Positions 7,075 through 11,942 of a DNA stretch of 11,942 nt are shown here, one piece after another. Under the pieces are notes generated by a model that worked only from the letters and a program-made list of their open reading frames with translations, had not been told where the DNA came from and did not search any database. The position numbers were made by a program, and so were the translations under genes. How positions within the stretch are numbered: position 1 is the first letter of the stretch; each line of letters opens with the position of its first letter. Origin of the DNA: an uncultured Sediminicola sp. (GTDB lineage: Bacteria > Bacteroidota > Bacteroidia > Flavobacteriales > Flavobacteriaceae); the NCBI GenBank assembly GCA_938039345.1, contig CALHVB010000109.1:1-11942 (forward strand), in the 5' to 3' direction.

Positions 7075-8217
7075 ATGAAACGTATACTTTTTAGCTTCTT
7101 ATTTTTAGCATGCTTTGCCCTTAATGCACAAGTAAAAAAAGAAATATTCGAATCTTTTAAATTGCAAGAAAAAAGAGATGTATCTTATTATATTCCTGAA
7201 GATTATTCCGAAGAAAAAAAATACCCACTTATTTTAGTTTTAGATGCAGAGTATTTGTTTGATCAAGTCGTAGCAAACTCTAAATTCTATAGTAAGTTTC
7301 ATGGCATGCCAGAAAGTATTATTGTTGGCGTACATCAAAAAGAAAATGATATAAGATATGACGATTGTAGTTTTGATGAAGCTAATGGATTACCTACAGA
7401 AAAAGGAAAATTATTTTTTGAATTTTTAGGACAGGAGCTTATTCCTTTTGTTGAAAGCAATTATAAAACAGCTCCATTTAAGATGTTTGTAGGTTATGAT
7501 ATTACTGCAAATTTTGGAAACTTTTATTTATTTAAAGAAACATCGCTATTTAATTCTTATGTAAGTATTTCTCCAATATTAGCCCCAGAAATGGAAACCA
7601 GAATACCTACAAGATTAGGCGCTATGGAACAAAAAATATTCTACCATTTAATTATAGAAGGCGAAAAAAGTAAAAATACAGCACAAATAACAGCTATGAA
7701 TAGTGGCATAAAAGCTTTGGAAAGCGAATATTTACACTATCATTTTGATAAATATGAAGAAGCTGATCATATTTCTATTGCTACTTATGGCATTGGGAAA
7801 GCTTTCGATGATGTTTTTGGAATGTTTAAGCCTATTAGCCGTAAAGAGTATAAAGAAAAAATACTAAAGTCTGAAGAACCAGTTTTTAAATATCTAGAAG
7901 AAAAATATGCTACTGTAGAAGATTTTTTTGGATTTAAAAAAACGACAGACCTTAATGATATTATGGCAATTTATGCTGCTTGTAGAAAAAAAGAAGATAC
8001 AGACTCTTTAAAACCACTATCCGATTTATGTAAAAAAGAATTCCCAAAAACAATGTTAGGTTTTTATTTTGAAGCTGAATATTATGAGCAAATAGGAGAA
8101 CCAAAAAAAGCATTAAGAACTTTTGAAAAAGCTTTTGGGATGGAAGAAATAGATTTTCTTACTAAAGAAATGGCTTTAGAAAAAATGGATGCTTTAAAGG
8201 CAGACTTTGGGTATTAA
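7075..8217 (+). CDS. secreted esterase-fold (EstD/PF00756-like) protein with C-terminal TPR-like segment
   Basis: The 380 residues start with a Sec signal peptide (positive MKR, hydrophobic 4-15, likely cut at ALNA/Q after residue 18), so it acts in the periplasm or outside. The middle (about 25-250) resembles the esterase family PF00756: VSYYIPEDY (36-44), KYPLILVLDAEYLF (49-62), IIVGV (82-86), ELIPFVESNY (121-130) and HISIATYGIGKAF (232-244), whose His232 is placed like the catalytic His. The expected nucleophile elbow G-x-S-x-G-G reads VGYDITANFGN (139-149), with Asp142 at the Ser position and no GG. It may therefore be catalytically altered or inactive. Residues 324-357 (MLGFYFEAEYYEQIGEPKKALRTFEKAFG region) resemble one TPR unit. 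The stop precedes radA by 56 bases. The substrate is unknown. Fold assignment is fairly sure, activity is not. Confidence 0.8.
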   Translation: MKRILFSFLFLACFALNAQVKKEIFESFKLQEKRDVSYYIPEDYSEEKKYPLILVLDAEYLFDQVVANSKFYSKFHGMPESIIVGVHQKENDIRYDDCSFDEANGLPTEKGKLFFEFLGQELIPFVESNYKTAPFKMFVGYDITANFGNFYLFKETSLFNSYVSISPILAPEMETRIPTRLGAMEQKIFYHLIIEGEKSKNTAQITAMNSGIKALESEYLHYHFDKYEEADHISIATYGIGKAFDDVFGMFKPISRKEYKEKILKSEEPVFKYLEEKYATVEDFFGFKKTTDLNDIMAIYAACRKKEDTDSLKPLSDLCKKEFPKTMLGFYFEAEYYEQIGEPKKALRTFEKAFGMEEIDFLTKEMALEKMDALKADFGY

Positions 8218-8244
8218 AAAGTAAACTCTGTATTAAAATATTTT

Positions 8245-8252
8245 TATCTTTA
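8245..8252 (+). promoter_or_regulatory. candidate radA promoter -7 box
   Basis: TATCTTTA matches seven of eight positions of TAnnTTTG and would place transcription start about 15 bases before the radA ATG. No well-spaced -33 TTG is visible. It lies in the 56-bp gap after the esterase-like gene, the widest gap in this plus-strand cluster. Confidence 0.3.
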
Positions 8253-8273
8253 GCCTTTACCTAATTACACCTA

Positions 8274-9635
8274 ATGGCTAAAACAAAAACAACATTCTTT
8301 TGTCAAAATTGTGGTACTCAATATGCTAAATGGGCAGGACAATGTTCTGGTTGCAAAGAATGGAATACTATTGCTGAAGAGATAGTACAAAAAGAAGAAA
8401 AAACAAGTTGGAAAACTCCCTCTAATACTTCAAAAAAAATTGCAAAACCATTACGCGTAAATGAAATAAGCACCGAAAAAGAAATTAGACTTAATACCTA
8501 TGATTTAGAATTTAATAGGGTACTAGGTGGCGGATTAGTCCCCGGTTCCCTAACATTATTAGGTGGAGAGCCTGGCATAGGAAAAAGTACGTTACTATTA
8601 CAAATTGCTTTAAAACTACCTTTTAAAACACTATATGTTTCTGGAGAAGAGAGTCAAAAGCAAATAAAAATGAGAGCAGACCGCATACACTCCAATAGCG
8701 AAACCTGCTTAATTTTAACAGAAACAAAAACTCAAAATATATTTAAACAAATAGAGACTACTGAACCAGATATTGTAGTTATAGACTCTATACAAACACT
8801 ACATACAGATTATATAGAATCTGCCGCGGGTAGCATTTCTCAAATACGAGAATGTACTGCAGAGCTTATAAAATTTGCAAAAGAAACTAATACTCCTGTT
8901 ATTTTAATTGGTCATATTACCAAAGATGGTACTATTGCTGGCCCTAAAATTTTGGAGCATATGGTAGATACCGTATTACAGTTCGAGGGTGATCGTAATT
9001 ACGTATACCGTATTTTACGCTCTTTAAAAAACAGATTTGGCTCTACAGCAGAACTAGGAATATACGAAATGCAAGGAAGTGGATTAAGAGAAGTTAATAA
9101 CCCTTCTGAAATACTTATTTCTAAAATTGATGAAGGACTTAGTGGTACTGCTATTGCCTCTACTGTAGAAGGAATGCGTCCGCTACTAATAGAAATACAG
9201 GCATTGGTTAGCACTGCCGTGTATGGCACACCACAACGTTCTACAACTGGGTATAATGCAAAAAGATTAAATATGTTATTAGCCGTCCTAGAAAAACGAG
9301 CTGGTTTTAAATTGGGCGCAAAGGATGTTTTTTTAAATATTACAGGAGGTATTTCTGTAGATGATCCTGCAATAGATTTAGCTGTTGTTGCCGCTATTTT
9401 ATCTAGTAATGAAGATATTCCTATAGAAAAAGGTATTTGCTTTGCCGCAGAGGTAGGACTTGCAGGAGAAATACGCCCAGTACAAAGAGTGGAACAACGC
9501 ATATTAGAAGCCGAAAAACTAGGTTTCTCGGCTATTTATGTATCAAAAAACAACAAAATAACACTAAAAAATACTAAAATTAGTATTGAATTAGTTTCTA
9601 AAATAGAAGATGTTGCTAGTTCTTTGTTTGGCTAA
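8274..9635 (+). CDS. radA: DNA repair protein RadA (branch migration helicase)
   Basis: RadA (Sms) is a RecA-like hexameric DNA motor that drives branch migration of recombination intermediates with RecA in the cytoplasm. The 453 residues match the family length. An N-terminal zinc finger has Cys10, Cys13, Cys24 and Cys27 in CQNCG...WAGQCSGC. The ATPase core has Walker A GEPGIGKS (98-105), SGEES (123-127), Walker B IVVIDSIQT (167-175), GHITKDG (213-219) and the RadA signature KNRFG (252-256). The C-terminal Lon/S16-like domain (about 290-453) includes GMRPLLIEIQALV (300-312), ITGGISVDDPAIDLAV (356-371) and LAGEIRPVQRVEQRI (396-410). All key residues are intact. It ends the plus-strand cluster, and its TAA stop overlaps the reverse-strand stop of the facing aldo/keto reductase gene. 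Confidence 0.98.
   Translation: MAKTKTTFFCQNCGTQYAKWAGQCSGCKEWNTIAEEIVQKEEKTSWKTPSNTSKKIAKPLRVNEISTEKEIRLNTYDLEFNRVLGGGLVPGSLTLLGGEPGIGKSTLLLQIALKLPFKTLYVSGEESQKQIKMRADRIHSNSETCLILTETKTQNIFKQIETTEPDIVVIDSIQTLHTDYIESAAGSISQIRECTAELIKFAKETNTPVILIGHITKDGTIAGPKILEHMVDTVLQFEGDRNYVYRILRSLKNRFGSTAELGIYEMQGSGLREVNNPSEILISKIDEGLSGTAIASTVEGMRPLLIEIQALVSTAVYGTPQRSTTGYNAKRLNMLLAVLEKRAGFKLGAKDVFLNITGGISVDDPAIDLAVVAAILSSNEDIPIEKGICFAAEVGLAGEIRPVQRVEQRILEAEKLGFSAIYVSKNNKITLKNTKISIELVSKIEDVASSLFG
9632..9635. other. overlapping convergent stop codons (radA and tas-like)
   Basis: TAA of radA occupies 9633-9635 on the plus strand, and TAG of the reductase reads as CTA at 9632-9634. The genes therefore overlap tail to tail by four bases. 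The only inverted repeat is GGCT (9630-9633) / AGCC (9638-9641), without a T run on either strand, so each transcript probably runs into the opposite gene. Confidence 0.9.
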
Positions 9636-10672
9636 GGAGCCGGATTTGGTATTTGTTCATGAATTTCTTCAATTCCATGTAAAACCTCATCACTTAAACT
9701 CACATTCATACTTTCTATATTTTCTTTTAACTGAGTTATAGATGTAGCTCCAATAATATTACTAGTTAAAAAAGAACGTGTATTTACATATGCTAAGGAC
9801 ATTTGCGCTAATGAAAGTCCGTTTGCTTGTGCTAATGTGTTATATTTTTCAGTGGCTTTTACAGCAGACTCTTTAATATACCTGTTGTAATTAGGAAAAA
9901 GCGTAATTCTAGCATTTTCTGGTTGCTTCCCTCCCAAATACTTACCACTTAGTACTCCAAAACCCAAAGGAGAATAGGCTAACAAACCTATATTTTCATG
10001 AGCAGAAACTTCACTCATTCCTGTTTCAAATTGTCTATTTAATAAGCTATATGGGTTTTGTACTGTTATAGGTTTTGCTAAACTAGAGTCTTTCCTTACC
10101 TCTTCTAAAAAGCGCATTGTTCCCCAAGGAGTTTCATTAGAAATACCAATATTTCTAATTTTTCCTTGTTGCACCAAATCTGTGAGTGTTTCTAAAACCT
10201 CTCTAAAATTATATTCCCAAGGGTCGTTTACATCATGCTTGTACGCACGCTGTCCAAAATAATTTGTATTTCGTTCTGGCCAATGCAGCTGATATAAATC
10301 TATATAATCTGTTTGCAATCTTTTAAGACTATTCTCTACAGCACTCACAATAGATTCCTTAGAAAAACCTGTTTCTCTAATAAACGCTGTAAAAGGCGCT
10401 TTTCCTGCAATTTTAGTTCCTAAAATTACCTTGTCTCTATTTCCTGTTTTTTTTAACCAAGTACCTATTATTTTTTCGGTATGCGATTGTCTGTCTGGGT
10501 GCGCAGGGACTGGATATAATTCTGCTGTATCAAAAAAATTAACCCCTTTATCTAAAGCATAATCCATTTGTTCATGACCTTCAGCTTCTGTATTTTGCTT
10601 ACCCCATGTCATGGTTCCTAAGCATATCTTACTTACTTCAATATTAGTATTGGGTAATTTGGTATATTTCAT
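9632..10672 (-). CDS. tas: aldo/keto reductase, Tas type
   Basis: This 346-residue cytoplasmic NADP(H)-dependent oxidoreductase of the AKR superfamily has the length and motif order that I recall for E. coli Tas, including the GTMT.G.QN.EA start, AE.YPVP, SLKRLQTDY.DLYQ.HWP.R.TN.FG, VQNPYSLLNR.FE, LLAYS.LGFG.L.GKYL and C-terminal PAP. The (beta/alpha)8 barrel catalytic tetrad is Asp48, Tyr53, Lys87 and His130. The cofactor-binding end has YSPLGFGVLSGKY (about 233-245) and IIGATSITQLKENIES. The physiological substrate is unknown; E. coli tas was found as a suppressor of a tyrosine requirement. It starts 5 bases after xth and is very likely co-transcribed with it. At its 3' end the TAG stop overlaps the radA stop, and no terminator hairpin is visible there. 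Confidence 0.92.
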   Translation of the reverse strand: MKYTKLPNTNIEVSKICLGTMTWGKQNTEAEGHEQMDYALDKGVNFFDTAELYPVPAHPDRQSHTEKIIGTWLKKTGNRDKVILGTKIAGKAPFTAFIRETGFSKESIVSAVENSLKRLQTDYIDLYQLHWPERNTNYFGQRAYKHDVNDPWEYNFREVLETLTDLVQQGKIRNIGISNETPWGTMRFLEEVRKDSSLAKPITVQNPYSLLNRQFETGMSEVSAHENIGLLAYSPLGFGVLSGKYLGGKQPENARITLFPNYNRYIKESAVKATEKYNTLAQANGLSLAQMSLAYVNTRSFLTSNIIGATSITQLKENIESMNVSLSDEVLHGIEEIHEQIPNPAP

Positions 10673-10677
10673 TTTTT

Positions 10678-11442
10678 TTAATCTTCAATTTCTAATAATA
10701 TGGGACAATGATCACTATGTTTAGCATCAGCTAAAATTACCGAACGCTTTAATCTACTTTCTAAAGGTTTGCTTACCATGCCGTAATCTAAACGCCATCC
10801 TTTATTATTATTTCTGGCATTAGCCCTATAACTCCACCACGTATAATTATCTGGCTGATCATTAAAGTGCCTATAACTATCTATAAAACCACTGCCTATA
10901 AAATTTCCTATCCACTCTCGCTCTACAGGTAAAAAACCCGAAACGTTTTTAAGTCCTTTTGGATTGTGAATATCTATAGCTTCATGACAAATATTGTAAT
11001 CGCCACATATTATTAAGTTAGGGTGTTCTTTTTTAAGTTCATTAATATATTCTTGAAACTCCGCCATATAATTTAACTTAAAATCTAAACGGTCGGTATT
11101 AGATGCAGAAGGCAAATACAAACTCATTACAGAAACTCCATTAAAATCTGCTCTAATATTTCTCCCTTCAAAATCCATAGTTTCTATTCCTGTACCGTAT
11201 TCTACATGATCAGGTTCTATTTTAGACAAAATAGCTACACCACTATATCCTTTTTTCTGCGCACTAAACCAATACGTATACGTATATCCTGCTTCTACAA
11301 AAACAGACAAATCTAATTGCTCTTTATTAGCTTTTATTTCCTGAAGGCATATTACATCTGGATTTGCGGATTGCAACCACTCTACAAATCCTTTTTTTAA
11401 GGCAGCTCTAATACCATTTACATTATAGGAAGCTATTTTCAT
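10678..11442 (-). CDS. xth: exodeoxyribonuclease III / AP endonuclease
   Basis: Exonuclease III cuts DNA at abasic sites and degrades 3' ends in base excision repair. The 254-residue single-domain EEP-fold protein shows every expected motif: SYNVNGIRAA (5-14, Asn7), LQEIK (33-37, metal-binding Glu35), SLYLPSA (107-113, Tyr109), ICGDYNICH (145-153, Asp148 and Asn150), WWSYRANARNNNKGWRLDYG (202-221, Asp219) and HSDHCPI (242-248, Asp244/His245). Length is slightly shorter than E. coli XthA (268) and similar to ExoA-type enzymes. The start MKIASYNVNG is the family's standard N-terminus. It leads a two-gene minus-strand unit with the aldo/keto reductase 5 bases downstream. A possible promoter box lies at 11471-11478. 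Confidence 0.97.
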   Translation of the reverse strand: MKIASYNVNGIRAALKKGFVEWLQSANPDVICLQEIKANKEQLDLSVFVEAGYTYTYWFSAQKKGYSGVAILSKIEPDHVEYGTGIETMDFEGRNIRADFNGVSVMSLYLPSASNTDRLDFKLNYMAEFQEYINELKKEHPNLIICGDYNICHEAIDIHNPKGLKNVSGFLPVEREWIGNFIGSGFIDSYRHFNDQPDNYTWWSYRANARNNNKGWRLDYGMVSKPLESRLKRSVILADAKHSDHCPILLEIED

Positions 11443-11470
11443 TTTTCTAAAAATTTTACGCTAAAAATAA

Positions 11471-11478
11471 CAAATGTT
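11471..11478 (-). promoter_or_regulatory. candidate xth promoter -7 box
   Basis: On the minus strand AACATTTG matches seven of eight positions of TAnnTTTG, about 29 bases before the xth ATG. A TTG at 11496-11494 is 15 bases upstream, shorter than the usual spacing, so the call is tentative. The 185-bp gap 11443-11627 lies between divergent genes and holds no other supported feature apart from the box and inverted repeat near its right end. Confidence 0.25.
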
Positions 11479-11588
11479 TACGGGGAAATAAAACAAGTTT
11501 TCATTATAAAATTTCCTTTTTATGTTTCTAAACGATAATATCTGCGCAAAAGATTTAAATGAATATCTCCTAATTAATTTGTGATGTT

Positions 11589-11614
11589 TAACTTTGTTAT
11601 TATACGTTGTATAA
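11589..11614 (+). promoter_or_regulatory. candidate promoter box and small inverted repeat before the barrel gene
   Basis: TAACTTTG (11589-11596) is a perfect TAnnTTTG match, 31 bases before the ATG at 11628. Just after it TTATAC (11600-11605) and GTATAA (11609-11614) form a perfect 6-bp inverted repeat around GTT, at the expected transcription start. It could be an operator or a small 5' hairpin. No -33 TTG is seen at the right distance. Confidence 0.35.
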
Positions 11615-11627
11615 ATTTTACACTAAA

Positions 11628-11942
11628 ATGAAGAAAATCATATTCGCTTTTTTACTTTTCAGCAGTTATTTTGCAAATGCCCAAGCATATCAACAAACCA
11701 ACAATCAGGAAATAAAATTTAATATTGGATTATTCTTAGCAAAAAGTACTATTGATTTTTCATATGAGTACTTTTTAAATGAAGACACTAGTATTGGTGG
11801 TACTATTTATTTTGATAGAGATGCAGAAGATTATAGCGGAAGTTTTGGTATAGGTCCTAACCTACGTGCTTATTTTATGGGCTATGAACCTGGCAGTGGT
11901 ATTTTTGCAGAGGCATTTGGTTTATACTATAAAGGTGAAGAA
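11628..11942 (+). CDS. outer-membrane beta-barrel-like protein, DUF3575 type (partial, 3' end outside window)
   Basis: An open frame of 105 codons runs from ATG 11628 to the window edge without a stop, so the gene is cut by the window. It opens with a clear Sec signal peptide (MKKIIFAFLLFSS, likely cleaved at ANA/Q after residue 18). The mature part has alternating strand-like segments: EIKFNIGLFLAKSTIDFSYE, TSIGGTIYFD, SFGIGPNLRAYFM and GSGIFAEAFGLYYKG. The order 'family of strands, SIG, GP.LR.YF, G.G.F.EAF..YY' resembles DUF3575 outer-membrane proteins common in flavobacteria; that family call is from memory of the pattern. The role is unknown, probably structural in the outer membrane. It is divergent from xth. 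Confidence 0.75.
   Translation, partial: MKKIIFAFLLFSSYFANAQAYQQTNNQEIKFNIGLFLAKSTIDFSYEYFLNEDTSIGGTIYFDRDAEDYSGSFGIGPNLRAYFMGYEPGSGIFAEAFGLYYKGEE

Noticed and set aside
7075..7116. lipoprotein signal in the esterase-like protein (LAC at 11-13)
   Set aside because: Cys13 comes too early, before the hydrophobic core ends, and a better Sec cleavage site (ALNA/Q) follows at residue 18.
9630..9641. terminator between radA and the reductase
   Set aside because: The GGCT/AGCC stem is only 4 bp and has no T run on either side.
9632..11442. xth, tas-like gene and radA as a DNA-repair island
   Set aside because: radA is on the opposite strand in a different unit, and the reductase has no known repair role. 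The grouping is more likely chance neighbourhood.

Overview
The window looks like an ordinary chromosomal stretch of a low-GC marine-type Flavobacteriaceae (Bacteroidota) member. The evidence is strong AT richness, start codons preceded by A/T-rich sequence rather than Shine-Dalgarno motifs, several Bacteroidota-type TAnnTTTG promoter boxes, a DUF4270 lipoprotein (a family typical of this phylum), and protein similarity throughout. The species cannot be named from the sequence. No mobile element, CRISPR array, tRNA or rRNA is visible.

Layout from left to right. Positions 1-181 carry no supported gene but hold a strong bidirectional terminator (121-161) that closes glmS and whatever lies to the left. 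Positions 182-4759 are a minus-strand block read right to left: a shortened GlgA-like protein, then a DUF4270 surface lipoprotein with an inserted thrombospondin-3-like calcium-binding tract, then glmS, the first enzyme of amino-sugar synthesis. A 103-bp divergent promoter region (4760-4862) separates this block from a plus-strand cluster at 4863-9635: panC and panD (pantothenate/CoA precursors), a flippase-like membrane protein that starts with TTG, a secreted esterase-fold protein whose expected nucleophile serine is read as Asp, and radA (recombination and repair). radA converges on a minus-strand pair (xth then a Tas-type aldo/keto reductase, 9632-11442), and the two stop codons overlap. 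At the right edge a plus-strand outer-membrane beta-barrel-like gene of DUF3575 type starts at 11628 and runs off the window.

Two metabolic themes are clear: cell-envelope precursors (GlmS feeding UDP-GlcNAc, the surface lipoprotein, the flippase-like protein, the barrel) and cofactor supply (PanC/PanD). DNA repair is represented by RadA and exonuclease III. I see no clear new multi-gene system. The items most worth a second look are the GlgA-like protein that lacks its usual substrate-binding motif and C-terminal domain, the Asp-for-Ser change in the esterase-like protein, the calcium-repeat insertion in the DUF4270 protein, and a 13-bp inverted repeat between the DUF4270 gene and glmS.
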